From Glebionis coronaria (lineage: Eukaryota > Streptophyta > Magnoliopsida > Asterales > Asteraceae): 64,000 nucleotides of DNA. The position numbers were made by a program, and so were the translations under genes. The stretch is from the NCBI GenBank assembly GCA_025667525.1, contig CM046877.1:291148364-291212363 (forward strand), given 5' to 3'. The notes under the pieces are model-generated. The model was not told the DNA's origin, ran no database searches, and was given only the letters and a program-made list of their open reading frames with translations. Below, piece by piece: positions 1-13,639 of the stretch (the first letter of the stretch is position 1; the number at the start of each line of letters is the position of its first letter).

Positions 1-3000
1 GAAAAGAAAATAATAAAAAAATAAGGTACAATACGTTTGATGCAGGAGAAGTCTTATTTATTTCCCTCGGAGTTATTCGAACTCGGAGTTCCTCTACTTC
101 GGCAGTCTTCTATTTTTGTTTAAAACTTCTTCTCAGTGTCGATACTAGCCCCTTAGGTATTTAATCAACACCCTCGCGATTCCGATGAAATTCGCATGTT
201 ACATCCAACACATAAAACATTTTCCAAAATTACTCGGTCACAGTGACTTACCAAGTCAACGCCAAACAAAAAGAAAAGATTTCAAAGAACACAAGAAAAT
301 TCAAAAATTTTCTTTAAGAATCAAAGAAATTACGACTACTTGCAAATATGATCCACCATTTTAAAAAGAAACGTTCTCATCCAAACGTTTATCAAAACAC
401 TACAAGTTTCAAGATGACCAATTTGTTTGACACGATAGTGCCCTTCCTAAACTATGCATAATTAGCTAGATCATGCATACTTAAGGGTCAAGCAACGACA
501 ATTAACAAAACAAGACTCTTCCCGAATTATGCATAGTTAGCTAAGCTGAGCATAATTGAGGATCGAGTGACGACACAAACATTATTATTACATACCAAAT
601 ATGACTACGAAAGTTTTCGACCTAATCTTCAAAATAATTAAACCATTTGAAATGAAATTTGAAATGGGAAAATATTGTTACCATCGTTTTAAGAAACACA
701 TCAAACATTTTTCGTCCACTTTGTAAAAATACTTTTGCTTGGCCTTTTTATGAGAAAATAAATAAATAAATAAATAAATAAATCGACACCATTCGCATTT
801 GGTTGAACGAACCATTTGACACACTCATACATATTTTCAAAATAAACTACTAACAAATTAAAGGTAAGGTGGTTCATGATTAAAGATCATTGCAAGCACA
901 ACGAGTAATAAAATCAAAAATCAATGAGATCGAACGAGGTAAACGAGCAATATAATTGCCAGCTAAAATTAACTACATCAGAAACGAAAATACTTCAAAT
1001 ATATGACAAAAGTCTCGGGATAAGAACAGCGATCTACGAATACATGGAGTAAAAATTGAATATCAACACAGTGCGTCAAAATAAAACAACGCTCATAATT
1101 CCCATCGTCTCGAGTTGCACACACATTCCACCAAGGGTATACGGAGAGAGGAGAATAATCACTTGGTCGAATAGAAACAATTTCACCAGGAAGATCGAGT
1201 TCTTTCACCTCTACAATTCGGTAAATCGGCTTCGCCTCCTCGCTTTTGTTCAATATAAATAAATAGCCAATTTAATGAAGATTTATAGCATCATTCAAGT
1301 AAATACAGAATTTTAGGTTCCATTAACCGAAAGAAGAAAAGTCACAACGTCCATGAACAGGACAAAATATACCGGGTGACATACCCTCATCATCAAGTCC
1401 TAGAGAAATAGTAGTTTTAAAATAAATATAATAATAATGGTTTCATATCATGGAAAATATTAAAATGAACAGTCACATGACGACTCAAGTTCAAATACAG
1501 ACTCATAAAATCAAAGAAGGGATGTCGGACGATCGGACCATCGTGACTCAAAACATTACATATACATCTTAAGAAAATAATATAAATATTCGTTTGTTGG
1601 GTAATCCATTTGTATTTTCTAGTTACTGTTACCTGGTACATTGTAAAACCGAACATTTGCACATTTTTAATTTGTGTTACCCCATTAAAGATTTCAGACC
1701 TTTCACGTTTCAATCTATACAAAGTTTTTTTTTTCTAGAAAAATTACAGTTGCAAGAAAATTTCTAACATTAGTTGATTTGGTAACTCGGTTATTATAAC
1801 TGGTAAAATCGTTTATTTTGAAAGTCTCGCTACTTGTGTCAGAATGTCATTAATGTTCATATCTTAAGTACCAAAAGCGTACATAGTAAGAATTTTCAAA
1901 GTTCTACGTTTTTATTATTACGACTTATATTATCACATATATACAAATATCCAACATGACTCAAACTAGTCCAATTAACTCTTAAAATCAACTTTTGACT
2001 TTTTATTATACATAAGTCTTCCTTAAAACTGATTTGTATGCTATATTTTATTCACGCGACTCGAGCCAGGCGTCAAAGACGTTTCACGCAGTATTATCTC
2101 GGATAAATTACTGATTTTAGTCGAGACTTAAATCTCAAAATAATAATAATATAATATTATAATAATAAATCAGAAATGCTTATTTCAATAATTCTAAAAT
2201 ATAGAAAATTCGAATTTTAAATCTTTAACCCTATATCAAGTGATTTTAAAATTAACACATCTCGTAGCGGAATAAAACAAAAGATTTTTCAAACGATTTT
2301 AAACAAGCATCATCGAATTATGTATAGTGATTCTATATAACGACAATTTAAATAAACAAATGATTTCCAATGACGTTCCATCAATGTTTAAAAATTTATT
2401 TCAAGCGTTAGAATTTCTCACTTATAGTGTATATTCCGATTTTATCCTAGTTTATTTACTACGACAAGTGACGAGTTTTTGTTTATACCAATGCATACGT
2501 AAACATAACCTTATGTTTAAAATAAAACAAATTTTACAAAGTTTTTATCTCCAAAATACATGACCAATTCTTCTACTCATGTTTTATATTACAAGATACG
2601 CCAAAAGTTTGCTACATTGACCCGAAAATTAATTCATACTAAATCCAAGTTACATATACTCAACAGTCATATCGTAAATTTTATTATAAACTCCTTTTTC
2701 AAATTATATTAAATAAATTCTTAACAAATCCATCACTAGCTTCTAGTATCAAATTGTTAATATATAAAAACAAAGATTTTACGAGTAGTATAAATTACTG
2801 ATTTTGATATACCAACCAAGGTTGAAGGAAAATAATTTCACATTACTCATTTATTCTCTACACATATTTTACTGGTTTCAAGACACATCATAGGTCGATT
2901 TTTTTATCCAAAAGTTTTATCCGCCAAGTATTAAATATGTAAAACACTTTATGTTTAAACCACACAATCAACAAAATTTAGTGCTTACTTAACTCACACA

Positions 3001-4040
3001 AATGCCGGACCTCGTCATGTATAATATCGAATTCAAAATAATGAAACAACAAAACAAAATGAAATAAACGAAGCGAGAATACGTATGTCAACTAAGTGTT
3101 GTTATCGGCCTCGGATGAGTCTCGAAATCGTACACCACAAAATTAACACAAACCAACCAAATTCTAAGTTATCGTGATTGATCACAACACTAGTCTATTT
3201 TTTTTAAATGTATATTTAAATTCAAGTAGGATGATAAAAACGATTAAATGGCGATACGCCTCCATCACGTTTCATAATATACACACATGTGATTCGTCGC
3301 TACGATGTACGCATCGTTGATTATACTTCGTCTATATTATAGTTACGCCAACTATCATATCAAACCCATAAGGAATAAAGGAAATAAAGTAATACGTAAG
3401 TAAATTACGTTTCAAAAGAAAATGTCCAAAATGACACATCACGGTGCGATAACGACAATCGAGATCAATCTAGTCAATATACAATATGTTACGAAGAGTT
3501 ATTTACGTATCTAGAGTATCAAACGAGGTTCATATTTGGTTATCCGAACAATAAATTAATTATCAAGATTGATAATTAGCGGTAAGGCCGAATTCTCAAC
3601 AAAACCGCATTTTAATGTACGATGATTACCCAAGGACCATTTCTTCGCGTGCAATGCCTTTAAATACCATAGTATATACATACTTATACATACAACCATT
3701 CCTACATACACGTAGGATTACAACGCGGTGTTGCCATGTAATGCAATGTAGCCCGTTATGCCAAATACATGCAACATATAAGATAATCTTACGAGAATTT
3801 GCAAATTACGATGATAAGTACTCAACGTACACAACAATATATCTCAATATATATCTAAGTATTTACTTACTAAATACTATAGAATTCATGTTAGTTTGGG
3901 GGATACATCTAAAATATAAAGCAATGCTAAAGAAATCTTACCGGAGCCATGCAGGATAGTTGTGTGCTTGGACAATTTCTTACGACACCAAAAGTTATAA
4001 TTTAGGATTTTTCAAAATGACCTAGTTCTCTATAACTCAT
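1..4040 (-). other. Unrecognised internal region of a minus-strand LTR element
   Basis: This stretch lies downstream, on the minus strand, of an LTR and PBS at 4,041-6,855, so by position it is the internal part of that element. It is AT-rich and no gag, protease, RT, RNase H or integrase motif was recognised on either strand. The longest reading frames are about 90-115 codons (for example 978-1253 and 1417-1722 on minus, 3615-3959 on plus) and carry no motif I know. It may be a large non-coding internal domain or a heavily decayed gypsy body. The far end of the element is outside the window. Confidence 0.4.
755..783. repeat. (AAAT)n microsatellite
   Basis: About seven uninterrupted copies of the tetranucleotide AAAT/AATA are seen directly. 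It is a short simple repeat inside the unassigned minus-strand internal region. Confidence 0.9.
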
Positions 4041-4055
4041 GGCTCTGATACCAAT
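4041..4055 (-). other. Primer-binding site (initiator Met-tRNA type), minus strand
   Basis: Read on the minus strand this is ATTGGTATCAGAGCC, the standard complement of the initiator Met-tRNA 3' end used by many plant copia and chromovirus elements. It immediately follows an LTR end of the form GGGGGTGTTATC. It fixes the orientation of the element: LTR on the right, internal region on the left. Confidence 0.85.
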
Positions 4056-4057
4056 CG

Positions 4058-6855
4058 ATAACACCCCCACAAATGCTATGCGCAGCGGAACTACAACATT
4101 TGGGTGCTACGTAGTGATCATCACACATAAGCTATATTAAACGACTCAAAGAGACGTAAAAGTTTAAACATAAATTTAAACAATATTAAAATCATACAAG
4201 TCTACGGTTTTCCAAATCCCAAGATAATACTAAACAGAGTTTGCGTTAGGTCCCCACTGAATCTCAACCCAAAAGTACATTTTTGCTCACATGACAGAAA
4301 AATAAAAGAGTTTTAAGTTAAATAAGGGTGGAAAAACAAATAGACCGCCAAGCCACAACAACTTCCATCCTCGCATGCTCCGCTGCTATCAATCCTGGTT
4401 ACCTGAAACACATGCTTGAAACTGTCAACACAAAGGTTGAGCGAATCTATAGGTTTATCAAATCATAAGTTGAACATAAGTATTAAAAACCAATCATGAT
4501 CATTCAATAGCATTGTCGCGCAAACAATCTATTATTCAAGGATATGACAATTGTGTTTAAGCTGATGACACTAATCCGTTAACTCAATCACCCGCGTAAT
4601 AATTACCGGCGTGATTCAGATGAAACTAGTGCCCATACTAAAGGCATTAGTTGCAATTATACCTTATCTCTTATCACATATTATCCGTCCGCAGGGGGTA
4701 TCAACGTACTAGCCCTCGTCTCGGATAGGGTAGTCAACCCCATAGTACTATCACTTTGTATAAGCGGCTATTTCCCCCTTCGCAAGGGCAAGACAATAGT
4801 TAATAGTTCATGAAATTAGGGCCTTTTGCAACTAGGTACTCAACACAATTTCAAGGCAACATTCGGGTCCAACAATCATTCATGACTTATGTTCATTTCC
4901 ATTTAAATAGCATGTATCCCCCTCGCGGGTAAAATCATTTGAAATAAGTAAAGAGCGAGGCTATAGACTCACCTTGCGTAGTAGTAGTGGTTCTAGCGAA
5001 GAAGTAACGAGAAATGTCACCGACGACGTGGATGCCCGGGAAAATCAAACACTTGACCTAAAAATCAAGGTACGTAAACAAAATCAATACTCTGCGTACA
5101 TTATTGTACTAAACACACGCAAATGCAAACACACTCAATGCTTATGAAAACTCACGCCAAAGTCAAAAAAGTAGTTGTAACTAGACTTATATCATTTATC
5201 AATGTTATTAAAGTTACTATCTATTTTACGATTTCGCCGATACATACCAAAAGTATGGGCTGTTTTCCTAAACTTATACCCTTTTATAAAATTTTGGGAA
5301 AATTCTCAAAAATACCCTAAGACCTGTAGGGGGGAAATCACATTTTTAATCCCCTTAAAAGTTTTCGCTTTAACGACCCGTTGCTCAACACATTACTAAG
5401 CCTACGTTTTTCGGACTGATTTTACACATTGACCAAGTTGGACTTGTTTGACCCATTTAAAATGTACCATTGACCCATTTGACACCTAAGTCTTATAATA
5501 GACTCAAATATGCAGGTTTGAGACCAAAAATAAACCTTTGACCATTTACCAAACTAAACCTATGGTCCCCGGGATTTGACCCAAAACCAAACACAAATTC
5601 GGATTGTGTTGGTTCTCATCTCCCGGTACACGTATTTTCAAAATAACATAACTTTTGACTCGTTTGAAGTCGTAAGCTCTACCTTATACCGAAACGAGCG
5701 TCTCGACGACCACTACAACTACATCCTACAATCATAACCTGGACCAAAAATTAAAACCACGAAAATAGCCCTAAACAATCTGTTTGAAAACGACTCATTC
5801 AAAATCACCTTTCTACTTGTTTTAAATCCATCCAAACATCACCTAAACCTAGATTAACCACTCATACCCATTCCCAATCACCCAAACAGCCTATAACACT
5901 ATAACAATCAAATCCTCATCAAAACCTAAAGCCTAAATCATACATGCAATTGGTTCCATTCATTCAAAAACATCTAAACCACAATCCTAAACATGAACCC
6001 ACAACACAAAACATCAAACTCATCAAACCACAACCAATCCCACTTTGGCCGTGGGTTTGGTGTAGCCAAAACACCCAAGAAAAACAGCCCCCAACTCATT
6101 TTATTGATGATTCATCCTTATAAACACATGAATTAAACATGTGTACCATTTAATTAGACCAAAATCCATTTTTGTAAAATCATAAATTTTTGGAAAGATT
6201 TCTTGATTGCATGTTTGTTTTTGTTAGTGGGATTTACTTACAAGGTGAATTGGAAGGTTGGTCTTTGATTAGATTCTTCAAAAACCCATGAAAAACAATG
6301 GTGGTGGTGGTTGTGTGGTGGTGGCCGTCGGCCATGGGAGAGAAAAGGGGAAACCCTAATATTTTTGAGAGTGAAATGAAAGTGTGTGTTCACTTGCCCC
6401 CTTTTTTGTAAAATTTGAGGGGCCTTATTTGCTATTTTTTAAATCTTTTGGCCTCACTTGTAAACGACTCTTCTAAATAGCGGGAACGACCTATTAGTCG
6501 ACTTGAAAATTTTACGGAAGTCGGGGGTTGTCCCGAACCCTCGAAAATACTTTTAAATGGTTCAAACGCACACAAAACGAATATACACATGGTTCCGACT
6601 CGACTTAACACATAATAAAAATAAAATCTCGAAAAACTCAAATATCGATCAATCGATAATGAAAGATAAATTTTGGGCATCCGTCGGTATCGTAGTCATT
6701 TTCGGTTCTTCTTAAATCGTCAAACGTTAAATTACGACCGTAAACGTTGGTTTCAACTTAAACCGTCAAATAAATCCACGATAAAATTTCTTAAAAATTT
6801 CAAAAATATACGTAAAATAGGATTAAATAAATGACGTTGGGCTCGGGATATCACA
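4058..6855 (-). repeat. 5' LTR of a minus-strand chromovirus-like element
   Basis: On the minus strand the repeat begins TGTGATATCCCGAGC at 6,855 and ends GGGGGTGTTATC at about 4,058, next to the PBS, giving about 2.8 kb. It shares blocks with the Tekay-like LTRs elsewhere in the window, notably the segment around 4,915-4,978 (CCCTCGCGGGT followed by GAGCGAGGCTATAGACTCAC). It is therefore a related but distinct LTR family. No second copy is in the window, so the boundaries rest on the termini and PBS alone. Confidence 0.65.
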
Positions 6856-6940
6856 TTCACAAGTGAGCCACAACTTAAGAGAGATGCTCATACTGAACAG
6901 CTCTTGAGACAATAACTTAGCATCTTACGGCACTTTCACG
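6856..6940. other. Short unassigned spacer between two elements
   Basis: These 85 bases lie between the outer end of the minus-strand LTR and the first base with clear similarity to the next LTR. They resemble nothing else I see here. They could be old host DNA or a scrap of the target element. A 5-bp TSD for the minus-strand LTR could be TTCAC at 6,856-6,860, but the partner copy is not visible. Confidence 0.4.
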
Positions 6941-9555
6941 GGTCTTACAATTTTCAAGAAGGAGTTTAGGGCTGATTTCATGGAGGTGTTCATCCATTTG
7001 AAGGACTCAAGAAGTTGCCTTGCTAAAGTTTAAGATTTGGGAACAAGGAACCAAGCCTTGTTCATCTAAATCCTATCTTTTCATCATCTTTGTGGTACAG
7101 AGATTATTTCTCCCTGTCATCTTGTTATTTTGAATATGCAATCTTGTATTTTCTTCATTTATGTATATGTATATGATGATGAATGATGATCAATATATTA
7201 TGTGGGGATTTGGTGTTGATAAATTTGGTTAAAATGATTAAAATCTACTTGAAAGGATGTTAAAATCTTGCTTAAATTAGTAGGCTGATGAAAAACAGTA
7301 AAGAACCCTATTATAACTTGTTAAAATGAGTTTGATAAATTAATATACAGTAAGATGTGAGGCTTATACATATGTGAGAGTTGGGCACTCAATGGAATCC
7401 ATAAAATGAGTGAGATATGATCAAAACAATATTGAAGTCCAAATCTGTATAGTCTGTTTTGGACGAACTGTTGAGACATTAAGAGGTTGAATGAGAAGTA
7501 GCTAAAACTGAGTTACTTAATATGTAGTTTTTGCCATCCAAATATGAGCTTCTATCTCCTTGTAGAACTCAAGATATGGTAAAAATGGTGAAAGTGAAAA
7601 TAATAATCAGATTTGTAAAATAAAAGTATATAGTATAATATTAGCACTCAAGTTAATATAATATAAAATGTATAACTAAAACCCACTAACTTATATATTA
7701 CATATAAATAATTATGTACTTTAATAAATAAAAGGGACATTTTATTAAAATGGCAATTTGATAAGTTTATAAGTTATAAAACTATATACATGAGTTTTAC
7801 GTCTTTTCGGCTAAAACTGATAAATTATCGTTTTTGTCAATTAAAACTTAGACGGTCGGACCCGACTAATGTAAACTTTTTATAACTCATATACTGATGT
7901 ATAAGTATATTTGACAAGTAAAAACCGATAAAACCCGAGCTTTATAAATTATGGACATTAACGGGCCAAAGTAGCCTTATTGGACTATTGACCCAATTAG
8001 TTTGGATAAACATTAATGGACTTACTCGTTGGGCGTAACCCACTTGGGCCCAACATATGAGTAAGGGCCTGATATTAAAAAGTATAAATGGGCTAATATA
8101 AATTATTGGACTTTAATGGGCTTATTGGGCCTCAATATGGAATTTGATTGAAACTAGTGTAACTAGTCAAAATTTTTACTAACAAATAAAACTATAATAT
8201 GTATGAAGAGATAAAATCCCACTTGATCATCATCATACTTGTAATATCATCATATATATACATATCCATTGTTTTTATAAAGTCATTGGAAAAGAGTCTA
8301 AGACGAGTATTATTTGTCTAGGTTTCCGTGATTGAAGCACGTACCGTACATCCAAATCGCCGATAACCCGCATTCCCAATCAACGTGAGTTCATAGCCTC
8401 GCACTATTTTAAATGTTTTATGAAATGTTTTATGAAATGTTTTATGAAATGTTTTATAAACCCGCGAGGGAGATAACATGTTAGTTTTAATAAAATAGGA
8501 CACCAGTTGTCCCGACTGTTTGCTTATTGATTTGGATCCAAATGATTGTATGACCCGATGAATGTTTATATGACCCGATGAATGAAATGAGATGGATTAT
8601 TATTAGTTAGGTTATGTCACTAAAAGTCCCATTAGCATGAATTGTGAACTACCAGGATTTGGTAGACGCTTATGCATATAATAGTACTATTTGGGGAAGA
8701 TCACCCCAGTTCGCGCCTTGACGGTTGATCTCCGTCGTGCCACATTGATTGGTAAGCGAATTTATGTATGAGAAGACTTATATAAGCGTGATTGTTATGA
8801 CGACACGCTGTTTTAGATGGGCAAGAAGGAAATTACGGGCTAACTACCCGTTGTTTGTTATATTAAGGTAGCAATGTCATGCGGCTTATGATAATCTAAT
8901 AACAAAAATACTGCTATACGCATTGAATTACAATATATTGCCTGACTAGCAATACGGGGTCTTATTATTGATATTATGTTCGTGTTTTGGTTTTTCAAAA
9001 CCATATTCATATAACGGTTTTTTATTTAACTCTATACAACGTTATAAGACGTATTGTATGATGTTTTTGCGACATTGGTTCGTATAATGGTTTTGAAGGC
9101 AAAAGCCTATAGTATGATTTACAACAAAGATTTGTATAAAATGTTTTTGGCTTATTTTATGGCCTACGACAATGAATTGTACAAAATGATTTTCGGTAAT
9201 AATTTTATACCGATGATATATTAACGGATTTCATTAAACTCTATGAATTCACTCGGCGTTTTCGCTGACCTTTTCTTTTAACATGTTTTATCTCAGGGCA
9301 CTTGAAGGTAATTCTCGGGAAGACGACAAGAATTCATGGCTCGCACTTAAATAACAAATTCCATTCAAATGTTTTGTAAAATAGTATGAAATACTATTAC
9401 TTGATACCTATGTAAATTTGATATTTATGAATGGAAATGCTTTATTATTAAACGGCGCGATTTTTAAGCGTTGTCTATGATGTGAGTAATGTGCTATCCC
9501 GTAACACCAACGACTCTTTCGGTGTATTGAATTGTGTAAATTTGGGGGTGTTACA
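6941..9555 (+). repeat. Left LTR of Tekay-like copy 1, 5'-truncated
   Basis: From about 6,951 the sequence closely follows 15,715 onward in the right LTR, for example the block starting TTTTCAAGAAGGAGTTTAGG, and it ends GGGGGTGTTACA. About 850 bp present at the start of the right LTR (14,847 to about 15,700) are missing here, so the left end is truncated at 6,941-6,951. It contains a small 12-bp minisatellite at 8,411-8,458. Confidence 0.8.
8411..8458 (+). repeat. 12-bp minisatellite, four copies
   Basis: Four tandem copies of AAATGTTTTATG, the last ending ATA, are seen. The corresponding place in the other LTRs of this family has two copies (about 17,177 and 38,555). A minus-strand reading frame across it encodes a repeated His-Lys-Thr-Phe tract, which is a by-product of the repeat. 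Confidence 0.9.
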
Positions 9556-9557
9556 GA

Positions 9558-9570
9558 TTGGTACCAGAGC
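9558..9570 (+). other. Primer-binding site of Tekay-like copy 1
   Basis: TTGGTACCAGAGC starts three bases after the LTR end and differs by one base from the initiator Met-tRNA complement TTGGTATCAGAGC. It marks the 5' end of the internal region. Confidence 0.85.
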
Positions 9571-11640
9571 TCTCGTTATAGAGAACGAAACATTTTTAAA
9601 ACCAAGGTTTTGAATAAAACATTTCAAAATCTTTTAACTATAAACATTTTTTCACAAAATGTCTAAGAATCTTTTGACTATAACGGTGCCGAAGAATTCT
9701 CTAGTTACCGACAAGGACAAACTGAAAAGTGTTATTTTAATATATATATATAACTTGTATTATATATATATAATGTAATTTGATTACATGATTGTTTGAT
9801 GATTATTTTAATATTTATACAAGGTATTTATACGACGTAGATTGTCACAAGAAACCCTAACTCCCCTACCCAATCAATCGAAGCTATCCCGTAAGAATTC
9901 TAGTTATTCCAGATCTAAACCAAGTTGTGGATATTTATGATCCCAACAAAATGGTTGATATTCGTAGAAATGTTGATAGTAGTTGATTATGATCTTGAAG
10001 AAGAATTGGCGAGATTAAATCTGATATCGATGTCATGACGATCTTTCCTTATAGAGTGGAGTTTGAAAAAACCTTACCACCTGGAAAGGTGTCATCTGAT
10101 TTGGTGTCACCCAATTCTTAAATTTGAAATCGAAAGAGGGGAATGTTGCACTTGAGGTTGTCATTGGAGCCTTTACCCAAAAGCCTCATGCCACTAGTTC
10201 CTTTCCAAGAAGTCTAATTGAATGTGTGAGTCATTTCATACTAGTGACTCATTTGATAACTATTGTTGTAAAAGCTATAGGATTGGAAATTAAGTTTTGT
10301 TCATGTAGAGCTTTTATTGCCCTTTCAATGTCTAAGAATAAGGTTGAAAGAATTGGAGAATGAGGTAGGATGTCACATTGAGTATAAGTTGATTGAAACT
10401 TGAATTAAGTAAAATTTAACTCGTATAGAGTGTGAGATAGAGGAAGTTGTTAAGTCCTGTGAGTGAAGTATAAGCTTTTAAATGATTGTTGGTTCGTATT
10501 AAGGGTTTTTCCTAGGCCATTGTTCACTAACGAGGATGCCCAGTGTCAAAGAAAAAAATTGAATAAATCTTCTTCTGAATTGGGACCAATGGATCTTCTG
10601 GGACAGGTGGAACACCTAATGACTCTTGTAGATTTGTAATCATTGTGGTATCTTTTAAAAATCCCTAACTTAACTGAGACATCAGTTGGTAGGATGAGTT
10701 CTTGGAATTGTATGACATAGTGACACGTAATGTGTTACGATACAATTTTGACTTGTTTGTGATTAATGAAAAGACTACATTTGATTGCTAAATCCTACAT
10801 GTATCGATGTTATCTATCTTTTCTTGCTTGTTCATAATATTCGCATTAGTGATGCAACCATTGAATAAGTACTCATCTCGATTTGAGTTACGTTGCGGAT
10901 TATTCTTTTTGAGTGCCATCGAGGTCATGAATCTCATGATTATTTGGCTAAGCTCATCTCCTATCATATTGTAGTTAGTTCTTAGTGAACAACTTTTCAT
11001 CACTCTTTTGTAGATCACTCATTATTTTATAAGCTAAAATAGTATCCCTTGAGAAAATTGAATTTTCATCACCATAAGGATTATTCAATGTGAGATTTAT
11101 AAGTAATCGTTATCGAAATAAAGTTGCTTATGAAACACCTTGGAAAACTTAATGGTTTTCACAACAAAGAACATCTATGTAATTCATTTATATTCTTATT
11201 CCAGAATTAAGCATGAAAATATTTTTATTTTAAACATGATGACAAAGTTTTGAAGAACTGAGTATTGCGTCGTTAATCCTAAAATTTTATATAGTTGCGC
11301 GCCTACGTACAATTTGGAAGGTACCATGCAAGGCTGATTAGTAGTCACAATAAAATTGTTAATGAACATTACATTTTCTTTGTAATTGTGAAAAATTGAA
11401 TTTTTATGAGATCTGCAAGAAGTGCAAATAGGGACATATTGTTAAGGCATCTACATATGTGCCCGTACCATTTATTTTCTGAATAGAATTTACTCATCTG
11501 TGGATATTGTCTTATTTGACAATTGACAACCCTTTCTTGTCCAGTTCTCTCGTGATGAGATTCTTTGGAAAAGTATCTAATTACTGAGTGTTGATACCCG
11601 ACTGGGTGTATCGGCTTTCCTATCATTTCTTTTGATTAGA
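9571..11640 (+). pseudogene. Leader and gag relic of Tekay-like copy 1
   Basis: This is the expected gag position between PBS and pol, but no long frame is open. A zinc-knuckle remnant is readable at 11,414-11,452: Cys-Lys-Lys-Cys-Lys, a TAG stop, then Gly-His-Ile-Val-Lys-Ala with Ser where the last Cys of CX2CX4HX4C should be. The parallel region of copy 2 (39,598-41,900) aligns along its length and is equally broken, so both copies come from an already decaying lineage or decayed in parallel. The exact gag start cannot be fixed. Confidence 0.5.
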
Positions 11641-12149
11641 TTTCATTTGAATGACCTGGGTAACGATCCGAGGAGCTTTTGAATGCGTACTCAATTTATG
11701 AAAAAATTGGATATATTCATATTCGTTAGTGTTTTCGTCTGTATCTGATTTGAAATTCTCTCGTGTAGATTATGCGTTGACCTTAGTCTTTTGATGTTAG
11801 TTATGTCTCCATATATCCTTGAATTGTGAAGGATTACGAGTTATTATTAGTCTTTTGAGAAGTTCACATCTTATTAACGTTAATGAAACTCGAAAAGTTG
11901 GTAATGCCAGTAGAATGGATTGATTGACTATGACATAATTTCATTGTCTTAATTGATGGGAGCTCGAGTAGAAATCCCCTAAAAGATAAGATGTTGATTA
12001 ACAAAAGTGATCTAAATAATTCTTGATGGATGACCATATCCTGTATTTAGACTTGAAATTATACCATGAATGGTTATAAACGATCATAGATCTTGTAATC
12101 TAGAAAGAACTTAAAGTAAATTTATTAAAAGAGGTTTCTGTTATCTGAT

Positions 12150-13560
12150 ATTTTAGGATGTATTTGCTGGTGAATTACCTAGACTTTCGCCATTAAGGGA
12201 AGTTGAATTTGGTATTGATTATATTCCCGATGCTGCACCAGTGGCGTGTGCACTGTACGTCAGCACCATCTGAATTAAAAGAGTTACCCTACAACTGAGA
12301 TATTTGTCGGAAAAGGCTTTTATTCTACCAAGCACGTTATCATGAAGAGCTATGGTGTTATCATCCCTTATGTTTATTGATTATCGTAACTAAGTAAATT
12401 GACGATCGAAATCGATATCATTACCCAAGATGATAGATTTGTTTGTTCATTTACAAGGTTCTAGCAAATCTTCTAAAAATTTAATCCACGACATGGTTAT
12501 CATCAACTTCGCATCTGCGATAAAGATTATCTATTCCAATCGCTACATCTGGGACTCGTAATGAACATTATGAGTTTCATGTTATGTTGTTTGGATTGAC
12601 CAATGCACAGGTAGCATCCATAAATATGGTGAATCACGTGTGTAGGCTGTAATTTGATTAATTCATGCTTGTGATCATTAAGGACAATCTATTTGTTTAT
12701 AAGAATAGGAAGGAGTTAATAATTATTTATAAACTGCCCTGAATTGACCGAGAAATGAAAACTTGTACCTTGAGTATTTAACATGGGATTTAAGGCTTAA
12801 TCCCTTACATTATTTGACAGTGTGATTAATAAATAATGAAATCTATATTGACTCTTTAAAGATTAGAGCCATTAAGGCTTTGGGTTATACCAAAAGAAAG
12901 TGTAAAAAAAATGTTTTGACAAATGTTTTATCAAAGGAATTTTAAAGGGATTATTCCCTTATACCCAGAACATTTAACTAAACTCTGTTAGGGGTAAATG
13001 GTTGTGTATACTTCTAGACAACTTAAGAAGAATTGAGGAAAACCATTTAAACCATGACTTGAAATTTGAAGCGACAATTTTTGCCTTTCAACTAAGAAAA
13101 TTTTGACCAAAGTATAAACAAAATTTTTTCAAACATTACGGATCTTATTAATTACTTTCGATAAATAAAAAAAAATCGTGTTAACTAAATTCAAATTTAT
13201 ATTTGAACATTTTTCTATAATTGAACGAACTGAGAAAATTTAAAACTTTTTTTACCTTTACATTTCATAAAAATTAAATATTTATTATCTAATTACGTGT
13301 AATATTATCGACGCTTTAAACGTCAGATTGAGAAAAACTGATGAAAATAATAATTGAGACGAAATTAAAACTTTGAAAATATGAAGAAATTATTTTTGAG
13401 TGAATTGTGGTCATGATAATTATTTCATCAGAAAAGGTGAATGTAGCTGATGCTTGTACGAAGGATAATATAGATAATAAAAGGGGTTCGCGGCTAATGT
13501 GAACCATTATAATTAAGAAGCCGGTGGCGTAAAATGTATAAAAGGCCGCTTGTGGTGGCC
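12150..13560 (+). pseudogene. Reverse transcriptase/RNase H relic of Tekay-like copy 1
   Basis: The RT N-terminal block is clear from 12,157: residues reading DVFAGELPRL then REVEFGIDYIP and a Pro-Val-Ala step, which is the chromovirus pre-RT signature. Around 12,580-12,610 comes the block corresponding to HVMSFGLTNA. Further on a segment matches the end of RNase H (about 13,430-13,475, reading KVNVADA). Stops and frameshifts separate all of these, and the catalytic YxDD box is not recoverable with confidence. It is non-functional. Confidence 0.65.
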
Positions 13561-13639
13561 TGAACATGGAGGATTTAGAGATTTAGTCATGTTGGAATCT
13601 CATAAGATTAAATATTCTATTCATGCCATTTCTGATTAA

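Noticed and set aside
8318..8503. Minus-strand frame with a repeated His-Lys-Thr-Phe motif
   Set aside because: It is produced by the 12-bp minisatellite inside an LTR.
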